This document shows positions 34,040-42,380 of a DNA stretch of 64,000 bases, piece after piece (the stretch's first letter is position 1; every line of letters begins with the position of its first letter). Origin of the DNA: Latescibacteria bacterium UBA6620. GTDB taxonomy: Bacteria > Latescibacterota > UBA2968. Under the pieces are notes generated by a model. It was given only the letters and a program-made list of their open reading frames with translations, was not told the origin of the DNA and ran no database searches. The position numbers and the translations under genes are program-made. The stretch is from contig DJHM01000033.1 of NCBI GenBank assembly GCA_002433075.1, positions 162,707 through 226,706 of the forward strand, in the 5' to 3' direction.

Positions 34040-35506
34040 ATGAGCGCGGAGACCACCGAGCTCGAATCCCTCGCAAACCAGGAATACAAATACGGTTGGA
34101 CGACCGATATCGAACAGGATTCCGCTCCCCCGGGCCTGGACGAGGGTACCGTCCGATTCATATCGGCCAAGAAGGAAGAGCCGGAGTGGCTCCTGGAGTG
34201 GCGCCTTCACGCCTACCGGAACTGGCTCAAGATGACCGACCCCACCCAGGTCCCCGGCAGCGAACAGTGGGTCATGGCCGAATATCCCGAAATCGATTAC
34301 CAGGACATTATATATTACTCGGCCCCAAAGAAGAAAAAAGCGCCCAAGAGTCTCGACGAGGTCGATCCCGAGCTTCTGCGAACGTACGAAAAATTGGGCA
34401 TCCCCCTGGAAGAACAGAAGATGCTCGCCGGCGTCGCAGTTGACGCTGTTTTCGACAGCGTGTCAGTCGCCACCACGTTTAAGGAGAAGCTTTCGGAAAT
34501 GGGCGTGATCTTCTGCTCGTTTTCAGAGGCCGTCAAGGATCATCCCGACCTGGTCAAACATTACCTCGGCTCGGTCGTCCCGCACAACGACAACTACTTC
34601 GCTGCGCTCAACTCAGCCGTTTTCAGCGACGGTTCCTTTGTCTACATCCCGAAGGGCGTTCGTTGCCCTATGGAACTGTCGACCTATTTCCGGATCAACG
34701 CGGCGAACACAGGGCAATTTGAACGCACCCTCATCGTCGCCGACGAGGACAGCTACGTCAGCTACCTCGAAGGTTGCACAGCGCCCATGCGCGATGAGAA
34801 CCAGCTCCACGCGGCTGTCGTCGAACTGGTCACGCTCGACAACGCGCAGATCAAGTACTCGACCGTTCAGAACTGGTATCCGGGAGACAAGGACGGTAAA
34901 GGGGGCATCTACAACTTCGTAACCAAACGTGGCGCGTGTCGCGGGGCGAACTCCAAAATTTCATGGACTCAGGTCGAAACCGGGTCCGCGATCACCTGGA
35001 AATACCCCAGCTGTATCCTGCAAGGCGACCATTCAGTCGGTGAGTTCTACTCGGTTGCCGTCACGAACAACCGTCAGCAAGCCGACACAGGCACGAAAAT
35101 GATCCACCTCGGCAAGAATACCCGGAGCGTCATCATTTCCAAGGGGATCTCAGCCGGGCGCGGACAGAATACCTATCGGGGTGGCGTCCAGGTCCTAAAG
35201 GGAGCCCGGAATGCCCGCAACTTCACCCAGTGTGACTCCATGCTCATTGGCGACCAGTGCGGTGCCCACACGTTTCCTTACATCGACATTCGAAACACCA
35301 CATCCCAGGTCGAACACGAAGCGACGACCTCCAAGATCGGCGAAGATCAGATTTTCTATTGTAACCAGCGAGGGATCGACACCGAAGAAGCCGTGTCACT
35401 CATCGTGAACGGCTTCTGCAAGGAAGTCCTCTCCGAACTCCCGATGGAGTTCGCGGTTGAAGCACAAAAACTGCTCGGCATCAGCCTCGAAGGCTCTGTC
35501 GGTTAG
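34040..35506 (+). CDS. sufB: Fe-S assembly scaffold SufB
   Basis: 488 residues, normal length. With SufC and SufD it forms the SufBC2D scaffold on which clusters are built. Typical blocks: [44 protein letters not shown]-like [15 protein letters not shown], and [18 protein letters not shown] with the cluster/persulfide cysteine region, ending [27 protein letters not shown] region before the ATG serves as ribosome binding site. Confidence 0.96.
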   Translation: MSAETTELESLANQEYKYGWTTDIEQDSAPPGLDEGTVRFISAKKEEPEWLLEWRLHAYRNWLKMTDPTQVPGSEQWVMAEYPEIDYQDIIYYSAPKKKKAPKSLDEVDPELLRTYEKLGIPLEEQKMLAGVAVDAVFDSVSVATTFKEKLSEMGVIFCSFSEAVKDHPDLVKHYLGSVVPHNDNYFAALNSAVFSDGSFVYIPKGVRCPMELSTYFRINAANTGQFERTLIVADEDSYVSYLEGCTAPMRDENQLHAAVVELVTLDNAQIKYSTVQNWYPGDKDGKGGIYNFVTKRGACRGANSKISWTQVETGSAITWKYPSCILQGDHSVGEFYSVAVTNNRQQADTGTKMIHLGKNTRSVIISKGISAGRGQNTYRGGVQVLKGARNARNFTQCDSMLIGDQCGAHTFPYIDIRNTTSQVEHEATTSKIGEDQIFYCNQRGIDTEEAVSLIVNGFCKEVLSELPMEFAVEAQKLLGISLEGSVG

Positions 35507-35529
35507 CCCTCATCGGAGAGAGAATCCCC

Positions 35530-36303
35530 TTGGCACTCCTCGAAATCAAGAATCTGCACGCAAGCGTCGAAGGCACCGAAATTTTAAAAGGCGTCGATCT
35601 CTCGGTTAACGTCGGCGAGATCCACGCCATCATGGGACCCAATGGGTCGGGCAAGAGCACGCTTGCTCAGGTGTTGTCCGGCAACGAAGCCTATGAAGTT
35701 ACCGATGGGTCCGTCACCTTCGACGGTAAGGACCTGCTCGACCTGGAAGCGGACGAACGCGCAAAGGCGGGTCTTTTTATGGCCTTCCAGTACCCCGTCG
35801 AGATCCCCGGAGTCAACAGCGCCTACTTCATGCGCACGGCTCTGAATGAGGTGCGCAAGCATCGAGGTGAAGAGGAACTCGATGCTGTGGGTTTCCTAAG
35901 CCTCGCCAGGGAGCGCATGGCCCTCGTTGAAATGCCCGAGGACTTTCTCAAGCGCCAGGTCAACGAGGCCTTCAGCGGAGGCGAAAAAAAGCGTCACGAG
36001 ATTTTCCAGATGGCCATGCTCGAACCCCGGCTCGCCATCCTCGATGAAACCGATTCGGGTCTCGACATCGATGCCCTACGGATCGTCTCCGAAGGCGTAA
36101 ACCAGCTCCACAGCCCCGACAAAGCCGTCATCGTCGTCACCCACTATCAGCGGCTGCTGGAATACATCGTCCCCGATTTCGTCCATGTAATCCTCAACGG
36201 CCGAATCGTCACCTCGGGCGACAAACACCTTGCCCTCCGGCTCGAAGAGGAAGGCTACGACAAGATTCGGGCCGAACACGAGGAGCAGGCCATCTCGGCC
36301 TGA
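35530..36303 (+). CDS. sufC: Fe-S assembly ATPase SufC
   Basis: 257 residues, TTG start (MALLEIKNLHASVEG) with GGAGAGAG upstream. ABC-type ATPase: Walker A GPNGSGKSTL, Q-loop AFQYPVEIPGV, signature FSGGEKKRHEI, Walker B LAILDETDSGLDIDAL, H-loop VVTHYQRLLEYI. Couples ATP hydrolysis to shape changes of SufB and SufD. Confidence 0.97.
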   Translation: MALLEIKNLHASVEGTEILKGVDLSVNVGEIHAIMGPNGSGKSTLAQVLSGNEAYEVTDGSVTFDGKDLLDLEADERAKAGLFMAFQYPVEIPGVNSAYFMRTALNEVRKHRGEEELDAVGFLSLARERMALVEMPEDFLKRQVNEAFSGGEKKRHEIFQMAMLEPRLAILDETDSGLDIDALRIVSEGVNQLHSPDKAVIVVTHYQRLLEYIVPDFVHVILNGRIVTSGDKHLALRLEEEGYDKIRAEHEEQAISA

Positions 36304-36309
36304 CTCCCT

Positions 36310-37617
36310 ATGGCAACGACAAGGAACGACACCGTAGACCACTACCTCTCGGCCTTCGAGGCTTTCCAGAATGATCTCAATGGCCAGGCCAGTTCGCCGC
36401 TGAACGAAGTACGTAAACGCGCCCTCGATCGGTTCGCCGAACTCGGTTTCCCTACTTCACGAGACGAAGCGTGGAAGGCCACAGACCTCAGCCCCATCAC
36501 ATCGACTGCTTTCATACCCCATGTGGAGTTTCCTCGTTCGGTCACGGAGACCGATCTGGCCCCGTTCCGATTCGGCCTGAATGGACCAACGCTGGTCTTC
36601 GTGAACGGCCGCTACGCACCCGACCTTTCGAATCCGACCGACGAAGACGGGGTCACCGTCACCGCATCTGACGAAATCGATCCCGAGTTCGGTCGTATCG
36701 CCCCCTTCGACGCACACGCGCTGACCGCACTCAACACGGCGTTCCTGCTCGACATCGCCGTCATCCGCATCGCACCAAAGGTTCGGGTCCCAGAACCGAT
36801 TCACCTTCTGCACTACACACTGCCGGGGGAGGCGCCGCAGCTATCCACGCCCCGTGCTCTGATCGTCGTGGAAGACGACAGCCAGGCGAGCGTCGTACAA
36901 ACTTTCTCCGGCCAGGAGGGCGGCCCCTACCTCAACAACGCAGTCACCGAGATTCGCATCGGCGAAAATGCCCGACTCGACCACGTCAAGATGTCGCTGG
37001 AGGGCCCTGAAGGCCGGCACACGAGTAACCTTCTGATTTCCCAGGGTCGCACAAGCCGTTTCACCTCCCACACCGTCAGCGTCGACGGCGCATTTACCCG
37101 GAACGACATCAGCTCCGTCCTCGCCGGTGAAGGTTGCGAGTCCACGGTCAACGGATTCTACATCCTAGAGGGCGATCAGCACTGTGACAACTACACGCTG
37201 CTCGAGCATCAGCAACCCCATTGCCCGAGCCACGAACTATTCAAGGGCATCCTCCAGGACCGATCTCGCGCAATCTTCCGGGGGAAGATTCACGTCCACC
37301 AGGCCGCGCAAAAAACGGATGCCTACCAGCAGAATCAGAACATTCTCCTGTCCGATGACGCGCGCATCAACACGAAACCTCAGCTCGAAATCTACGCCGA
37401 CGATGTGAAATGTTCACACGGCGCGACCATCGGCCAACTCGACGAGGACGCGCTCTTCTATCTACAGTCTCGAGGCATTTCGCGCTCGGACGCCTACCGC
37501 ATTCTTCTTCGTGGATTCGCCGAAGACGTTTTGGGCCGAATCGAACTCGAGTCTGTTCGAGACGAGTTGACTCGAAGAGTACTCGCCAAGGTCGACCGGA
37601 ACGGAGCCACCCGATGA
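36310..37617 (+). CDS. sufD: Fe-S assembly scaffold SufD
   Basis: 435 residues. Paralogue of SufB with a right-handed beta-helix core; C-terminal block KTDAYQQNQNILLSDDARIN, then KPQLEIYADDVKCSHGATIG with the conserved Cys and His, then LLRGFAEDVL. The stop overlaps the sufS start (ATGA). Confidence 0.95.
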   Translation: MATTRNDTVDHYLSAFEAFQNDLNGQASSPLNEVRKRALDRFAELGFPTSRDEAWKATDLSPITSTAFIPHVEFPRSVTETDLAPFRFGLNGPTLVFVNGRYAPDLSNPTDEDGVTVTASDEIDPEFGRIAPFDAHALTALNTAFLLDIAVIRIAPKVRVPEPIHLLHYTLPGEAPQLSTPRALIVVEDDSQASVVQTFSGQEGGPYLNNAVTEIRIGENARLDHVKMSLEGPEGRHTSNLLISQGRTSRFTSHTVSVDGAFTRNDISSVLAGEGCESTVNGFYILEGDQHCDNYTLLEHQQPHCPSHELFKGILQDRSRAIFRGKIHVHQAAQKTDAYQQNQNILLSDDARINTKPQLEIYADDVKCSHGATIGQLDEDALFYLQSRGISRSDAYRILLRGFAEDVLGRIELESVRDELTRRVLAKVDRNGATR

Positions 37618-38894
37618 GCCTCCCCACGGTGTCCACGGAAAAGTCGGCGGCCGCAATCAACGAGGATCGGCCTACCCCTTTCGACGTGAAAAGCGTCCGA
37701 GCCGATTTCCCCATCCTCAACCAGGAAGCCGCGGGGAAATCCCTTGTCTACCTTGACAACGCGGCGACGACGCAGAAGCCGCAATCCGTGATCGACTATC
37801 TCAATCGGTACTACGCCCTGCAGAACTCGAACATCCATCGAGGCGTCTACCGCCTGAGCGAAGCGGCCACAGAGGCGTACGAGGGAGCCCGTCATAAAAT
37901 TCAGCGCTTCATCAACGCCGCCGACCATCGCGAGATCGTCTTCACCCGCGGGACGACCGAAAGCATCAACCTTGTCGCGGAGACCTTCGGGAAGATGCGC
38001 GTCGGCCAGGGCGACGAAGTGGTCGTGACCGAGCTCGAACATCACAGCAACATCGTACCGTGGTATCTCCTTTGCCGGGAGCAAGGCGCCGTACTCCGTC
38101 ACGCCCCGATCGACGATCGTGGCGACGTCGACCTCGACGCCCTCGAAGGGCTCATCACCGACCGAACCCGGCTGATTGCAATCGCTCACGTCTCCAACAG
38201 TCTGGGCACGGTCGTTCCGATTCGAAACGTTGTCGATATCGCGCACGGCAAGGAGGTGCCCGTTGTCATCGACGGCGCCCAGGCTCTCCCCCACCTACCT
38301 GTCGACGTTCAGGATCTCGGATGCGATTTCTACGCATTCTCCGGCCACAAGGTCTTTGGCCCCACGGGGATCGGTGCGCTTTACGGCAGGTATGACCTGC
38401 TCAAGGAAATGCCTCCCTACCAGGGCGGCGGCAGCATGATTCAGAAAGTCACGTTCGACGAAATCACCTTCGCCGACCCACCCACTCGATTTGAGGCAGG
38501 CACCCCCGACATCGCGGGCGCGATCGGGTTCGGCGTCGCCATCGATTATCTGAACGCCCTGGACCTCGAGGGCGCTTTCAACCATGAACACGATCTGCTC
38601 GATTACGCCGCCCGAACACTCGATGAGATCGACGGGCTGCGCATTATCGGAACAGCGGAACACAAGGCTGGCGTGCTCTCGTTCGACCTGGGTGACATTC
38701 ACCCCCACGACATTGGCACGATCCTGGACCAGGAGAGCATCGCCATCCGGACCGGCCACCACTGTGCCCAGCCGGTCATGGCGCACTACGACATCCCGGC
38801 CACGGCCCGCGCGTCGTTCGCCTTTTACAACACCCGCGAAGACATCGACCGCCTGGCGTTGGGAGTACGCAAGGTACTCGACCTCTTCCGCTGA
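37614..38894 (+). CDS. sufS: Cysteine desulfurase SufS
   Basis: 426 residues from ATG 37614, which overlaps the sufD stop; the longer frame from 37410 lies within sufD. PLP enzyme that takes sulfur from cysteine. PLP Lys in FSGHKVFGPTGIGALYG, catalytic Cys in IRTGHHCAQPVMAHY, and FTRGTTESINLVA and ELEHHSNIVPW cofactor contacts. Group II desulfurase; its partner SufU follows with a TGATG overlap. Confidence 0.96.
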   Translation: MSLPTVSTEKSAAAINEDRPTPFDVKSVRADFPILNQEAAGKSLVYLDNAATTQKPQSVIDYLNRYYALQNSNIHRGVYRLSEAATEAYEGARHKIQRFINAADHREIVFTRGTTESINLVAETFGKMRVGQGDEVVVTELEHHSNIVPWYLLCREQGAVLRHAPIDDRGDVDLDALEGLITDRTRLIAIAHVSNSLGTVVPIRNVVDIAHGKEVPVVIDGAQALPHLPVDVQDLGCDFYAFSGHKVFGPTGIGALYGRYDLLKEMPPYQGGGSMIQKVTFDEITFADPPTRFEAGTPDIAGAIGFGVAIDYLNALDLEGAFNHEHDLLDYAARTLDEIDGLRIIGTAEHKAGVLSFDLGDIHPHDIGTILDQESIAIRTGHHCAQPVMAHYDIPATARASFAFYNTREDIDRLALGVRKVLDLFR

Positions 38895-39352
38895 TGCTCG
38901 ATCGTCGCGAAATTTATCAGCAGCTGCTCCTCGATCACAATCGCCACCCGAGAAACTACAGAGCGATCGAAGGAGCGACAGGAACGGCAGAAGGTTACAA
39001 CCCTCTTTGCGGCGATCGGTACTCGGTATATGTCACGATCGACGGCGATCGAATCGACGACGTAGCTTTTCGGGGCGCCGGCTGCGCGATCTCTAAAGCG
39101 TCGGCTTCCGTGATGACCCATCTTGTGCGTGGCAAAACGCTGGGCGAAACCGAAAAACTGTTCGACGAGTTCCGTCAGATCGTCACCGGGAAGGCTGGGT
39201 TGTGCGGGGAGCCAGGTGATCTGGCTGCGTTTGCAGGGGTTCGAGACTACCCCTCCCGTGTAAAATGTGCCACACTGGCCTGGCATACACTGAAGGCCGC
39301 ACTCGAAGGCAGAACAGAAACCACGACAGAACAGTCGATCGACCACGACTGA
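38894..39352 (+). CDS. sufU: SufU sulfur-transfer protein
   Basis: 152 residues. IscU-like fold with the three cysteines of SufU: NPLCGDRYSVYV, GAGCAISKASASVM, and VKCATLAWHTL; the insertion between the second and third (KLFDEFRQIVTGK region) is a SufU mark. In Gram-positives it is a zinc-dependent sulfur acceptor for SufS, replacing SufE. No SufE or SufA gene is seen in the cluster. Confidence 0.93.
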   Translation: MLDRREIYQQLLLDHNRHPRNYRAIEGATGTAEGYNPLCGDRYSVYVTIDGDRIDDVAFRGAGCAISKASASVMTHLVRGKTLGETEKLFDEFRQIVTGKAGLCGEPGDLAAFAGVRDYPSRVKCATLAWHTLKAALEGRTETTTEQSIDHD

Positions 39353-39366
39353 ATCGGAGGAGAAGG

Positions 39367-39876
39367 ATGTTCGAGCGGTTTTTTGGGAAACGGAAGAAGG
39401 AAGATCCGACGGAAACGACCGAGATCGAACCTGCTTCATCGCCGGCCGAACCGGCCGAGGCCGTCGACCTGAGCGCTTTGCAGACCTTCACATGCGAAAG
39501 GGAGAACGAGAAGACCGAGCGCAGAACGGAGATCGAGGCTGCCGCTGGTGCATCTGGGGAGACGGTCGACAAGGAAGAGCTTAAGGGTCGCATCACCGAC
39601 ATGATCAAGACCATCTTCGACCCCGAGATACCTGTCAACATTTACGACATCGGGCTCATCTATGAAATCAACCCCCAGGACTCTGGCATCGTACACGTCA
39701 AGATGACACTGACTTCCCCCAACTGCCCGGCCGCGGGGATTCTGCCCGGCGAGGTCGAGAGCAAGACCCGAAGTGTCGACGGCGTCAAGGACTGTGAACT
39801 CGAACTGACTTTCGATCCGCCGTGGAATCCCGACATGATGTCGGAAGCCGCCAAACTCGAACTCGGTATGCTGTGA
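39367..39876 (+). CDS. sufT: SufT-like MIP18/DUF59 protein with N-terminal extension
   Basis: 169 residues from ATG 39367 (GGAGGAGAAGG upstream). The C-terminal 100 residues are a MIP18 (DUF59) domain: MIKTIFDPEIPVNIYDIGLI, LTSPNCPAAGILPGEV with the conserved Cys, FDPPWNPDMMSEAAKLELGM. It acts in cluster maturation or delivery. The N-terminal 65 residues (MFERFFGKRKKED, then a Glu/Ala/Pro-rich stretch) are an unusual extension, basic then acidic, probably disordered. Confidence 0.9.
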   Translation: MFERFFGKRKKEDPTETTEIEPASSPAEPAEAVDLSALQTFTCERENEKTERRTEIEAAAGASGETVDKEELKGRITDMIKTIFDPEIPVNIYDIGLIYEINPQDSGIVHVKMTLTSPNCPAAGILPGEVESKTRSVDGVKDCELELTFDPPWNPDMMSEAAKLELGML

Positions 39877-39897
39877 TTTTTCTTGTCGAGAGATCTT

Positions 39898-40434
39898 ATG
39901 AAACTATCGACCCAGGAAGAATACGGCCTCCGCTGTCTCCTCCAGATCGCCCGCCTCGAGTCGACGAGCAAGCAACCGGTCACGATCGGTGAGATCAGCA
40001 GAGTAGAAGGGCTGAGCGTCGCCAATGTCGGTAAGTTTGTTCGTGCCCTGAGGCTTGGAGGTTTCGTGGACAGCGAGCGTGGGCACACGGGTGGCTACAG
40101 GTTGGCTAGACCCGCGACCGAAATCTCCGTGCGCGACGTACTCGATACCCTGGGTGGAAAGCTATTTGATGCCGAGTTCTGCGAGGAGCACAGTGGCGCA
40201 ATCGGTGCGTGCACACACTCCGTCGAATGCTCCGTCCGGTCGCTGTGGAATTCCGTTCAGTTCCTTGTCGACCGTCTCCTGAACCAGATCTCGCTTCACG
40301 ATATGCTCGGTGGAGAGCGGGAGTTCGCGTCGTGCCTGACTGAAAGGGCGGAGGGACTCCTACAGGTTGCGGAAGTCGAACGTGATTCAGCAGGACCGAG
40401 CCTTGCCCACGAGCACCACCCCCCGACCCCCTGA
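39898..40434 (+). CDS. Rrf2 family Fe-S sensing regulator (IscR/SufR-like)
   Basis: 178 residues from ATG 39898. Winged helix at the N terminus: MKLSTQEEYGLRCLLQIARL, ISRVEGLSVANVGKFVRAL, DSERGHTGGYRLARP. Three cysteines follow with spacing C-x9-C-x5-C (EFCEEHSGAIGAC, then HSVEC), whereas classical IscR has C-x5-C-x5-C. Probably holds an iron-sulfur cluster and adjusts suf (and perhaps nuo) transcription to cluster demand. Position at the end of the suf cluster supports autoregulation. Confidence 0.88.
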   Translation: MKLSTQEEYGLRCLLQIARLESTSKQPVTIGEISRVEGLSVANVGKFVRALRLGGFVDSERGHTGGYRLARPATEISVRDVLDTLGGKLFDAEFCEEHSGAIGACTHSVECSVRSLWNSVQFLVDRLLNQISLHDMLGGEREFASCLTERAEGLLQVAEVERDSAGPSLAHEHHPPTP

Positions 40435-40490
40435 AGATCAAGGCGCTCCAGCGCCGACTCTCAGGGGCGACCGAAACCATCGGAGGCTGA

Positions 40491-41075
40491 ATGATCACCG
40501 TCACAGATGAAGCGCATGTAGAAATCGTCAAGCTCATGGAAAAGCAGGAGCAACCGGTGCTTGGCGTACGCATCAAGGCAGAGGCGGTTTCCCCGCTCCA
40601 GGCCAATTATCGACTACGCTTCGTCACCGACGAGCAAGTCGAGGAGAACGACAATACGATTGCTTTCGAGGGCTTCAACATTTATGTCGACCCCGATTCG
40701 ATGGGCTACGTCGAGGAGGTAACAGTCGATTTCGTCGAGAGTCTGGCCGGAAGAGGATTCAAGATCGACAATCCCAACCGGGTTCCGCCCCATCTCAAAG
40801 GAACGGTTGCGGAGAAGGTCCAGCAGATCATCGACGAAAAAATCAACCCTCAGATTGCCTCGCACGGTGGGACGCTCACGCTCCTTGACGTCAAAGACAA
40901 TCGGGCATTCGTGAAATTCGGAGGGGGTTGCCAGGGGTGCGGCATGGCCGATGTCACCCTCAAGCAGGGCGTCGAGGTCCTGATCAAGGAGTCGTGTCCA
41001 GAAATCGAAGAGATTCTCGACGTGACCGATCACGCAGACGGCCGCAATCCCTACTTTCAGGGCGCCGCCCATTAG
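40491..41075 (+). CDS. nfuA: NfuA-type Fe-S carrier
   Basis: 194 residues. N-terminal A-type (IscA-like) domain that has lost its three cysteines (MITVTDEAHVEIVKLMEKQE to about 95), then a NifU C-terminal domain with CxxC in KFGGGCQGCGMADVTLKQGV. This two-domain layout is NfuA, a carrier that delivers [4Fe-4S] clusters to targets such as complex I and aconitase. It ends the cluster; a strong terminator follows. Confidence 0.93.
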   Translation: MITVTDEAHVEIVKLMEKQEQPVLGVRIKAEAVSPLQANYRLRFVTDEQVEENDNTIAFEGFNIYVDPDSMGYVEEVTVDFVESLAGRGFKIDNPNRVPPHLKGTVAEKVQQIIDEKINPQIASHGGTLTLLDVKDNRAFVKFGGGCQGCGMADVTLKQGVEVLIKESCPEIEEILDVTDHADGRNPYFQGAAH

Positions 41076-41097
41076 GACTTGGCGCCCAGAGAACACA

Positions 41098-41139
41098 AAA
41101 AGGCCCGACTCGTTTCCCTGAGTCGGGCCTTCGTTTTTT
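41098..41139 (+). terminator. Terminator of the suf operon
   Basis: Stem AAGGCCCGACTC / GAGTCGGGCCTT with an eight-base loop, followed by CGTTTTTTC; A-tract before the stem. Confidence 0.9.
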
Positions 41140-41157
41140 CGATCCGCCTGTCGCGGC

Positions 41158-41553
41158 TCAGCTCTCTTCCGTCTCCTCTGAATTCCCATCGTCGTCTGCG
41201 CTCTTGTCCTTCTCCCGTTTTTCCCTGAACTCCTTCACCTTCTTGATGACGTCCGGGGCCATTCCGATCAGCTTGCCAATCGACATCTCTGATTCCTGGA
41301 GCGGCATGACCTGCGCTTTTCCCTTGTGAATCACAATAAATCCAACAGGCTCGACCGATCCGCCCCCCCCCGTTCCTGCCCCGCTATCTGTCTTGTCGCC
41401 CTTACCCCCACCCGCACCGAACCCGAACGAGATCTTCGAGACCGGAACGATCACCATCTCCCCGAACGCAATGGGCTTCCCCACGACGGTTTCGGTCTTG
41501 GCAATCTCTTTGAATTCCTGGAGCACCGTCTTGATGATATTCTCTAGCGACAT
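41158..41553 (-). CDS. GerW/YtfJ family protein
   Basis: 131 residues. GerW (YtfJ) fold: VVGKPIAFGEMVIVPVSKIS, FGFGAGGGKGDK glycine-rich loop, VEPVGFIVIHKGKAQVMPL. Basic/acidic C-terminal tail (KKVKEFREKREKDK and EETEES). In Bacillus the family member YtfJ (GerW) is linked to sporulation and germination, but members also exist in non-sporulating bacteria with unknown function. Paired with the DUF2953 gene, nine bases upstream. Confidence 0.85.
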   Translation of the reverse strand: MSLENIIKTVLQEFKEIAKTETVVGKPIAFGEMVIVPVSKISFGFGAGGGKGDKTDSGAGTGGGGSVEPVGFIVIHKGKAQVMPLQESEMSIGKLIGMAPDVIKKVKEFREKREKDKSADDDGNSEETEES

Positions 41554-41562
41554 ACGTTCTCC

Positions 41563-42270
41563 TCAGACAGCCTGGGCAACGGATCGTCTCCTTTTGCCGT
41601 AGCGGCGGGACACAATCATGACCAGATAACGTACTCCCAGACTCACAGCCGCGCGCAGTGCGGCCCGCAGGAGGCGGGCAAGGTGCACAGTAAGTTCGGC
41701 TCGCACTGAGCCTCGAAAGCCCGGCATCAAGAAATTGGGGGTGACATCCAGATCGAGCCGATCGGACGACGCTGCGTCGATCGCTTCGACGTACCCATAG
41801 AGGCATCCTGTCGATTCCGCGGTCTCCGCACCGTACTGACCCCTGACGGCCAGGCTTCGCAGTCTAAGGACGCCCGGGAGACACGAGAGAAACCGAAGGA
41901 CCGTCTTCCGGAAACGACGATCGTACTCGAGGATGTCATCAAGCTTTTCTCTCCACCCCTTACCCGGAGACAATTCGGGGTCTTCCTCTTCGGTCGACTC
42001 TGCCTCGTCGTCGTCCTCATCGGGTTCTACGTCATCAGGTTCGGCGGTCTTCTCCCCCGGCCTGATCGTCCAAACGGGAATGCCCAGAACAAGTGGACGC
42101 ACCACTAGTCGCCCATCCGACCAGTCCGCCTTGACGGCCAGTGTTCCGAACCCAAGGGCCACCCGGCCCCTCGCATCGATACGATCTTCGAGTTGCCCGA
42201 ACAGGCGGATTCGAATCGGAACCAGAAGCACGAAGCCAAGGCCCGCCGGAATCAGAAGAAGCAGTTCCAT
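41563..42270 (-). CDS. DUF2953 membrane protein
   Basis: About 235 residues from ATG 42270 (a TTG two codons earlier is possible). N-terminal membrane helix (LLLLIPAGLGFVLLVPI), a strand-rich domain (LFGQLEDRIDARGRVALGFG), an acidic insert (DDVEPDEDDDEAEST), and a C-terminal DUF2953 core (DRLDLDVTPNFLMPGFRGSV, then a helix). DUF2953 and YtfJ are also neighbours in endospore formers (ytfI-ytfJ), so the pair is conserved across phyla and likely works as a unit. Confidence 0.75.
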   Translation of the reverse strand: MELLLLIPAGLGFVLLVPIRIRLFGQLEDRIDARGRVALGFGTLAVKADWSDGRLVVRPLVLGIPVWTIRPGEKTAEPDDVEPDEDDDEAESTEEEDPELSPGKGWREKLDDILEYDRRFRKTVLRFLSCLPGVLRLRSLAVRGQYGAETAESTGCLYGYVEAIDAASSDRLDLDVTPNFLMPGFRGSVRAELTVHLARLLRAALRAAVSLGVRYLVMIVSRRYGKRRRSVAQAV

Positions 42271-42283
42271 AGTCAAATGCGCT

Positions 42284-42313
42284 ACAATATGGACCAGGGG
42301 GTCCCGGTGTCAA
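42284..42313 (-). promoter_or_regulatory. Promoter of the DUF2953-gerW pair
   Basis: On the - strand TTGACA (42308-42313), 18-base spacer, TATTGT (42284-42289). The predicted transcript start is only some seven bases before ATG 42270. Confidence 0.55.
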
Positions 42314-42343
42314 GCACCGATCGCCGCAAGTTCCTGTAAAGCC

Positions 42344-42372
42344 TTGACATGTAGCACTGTTTGTTGTATTTG
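42344..42372 (+). promoter_or_regulatory. Promoter of the phosphohexomutase gene
   Basis: TTGACA (42344-42349), 17-base spacer, TATTTG (42367-42372). GTG 42381 lies at about the expected transcript start, so the message may be leaderless. Confidence 0.6.
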
Positions 42373-42380
42373 ACGCGTAG

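Noticed and set aside
33886..34170. 94-codon - strand frame at the suf/nuo divergence
   Set aside because: Crosses the suf promoter and the sufB start, with no ribosome binding site or recognisable sequence.
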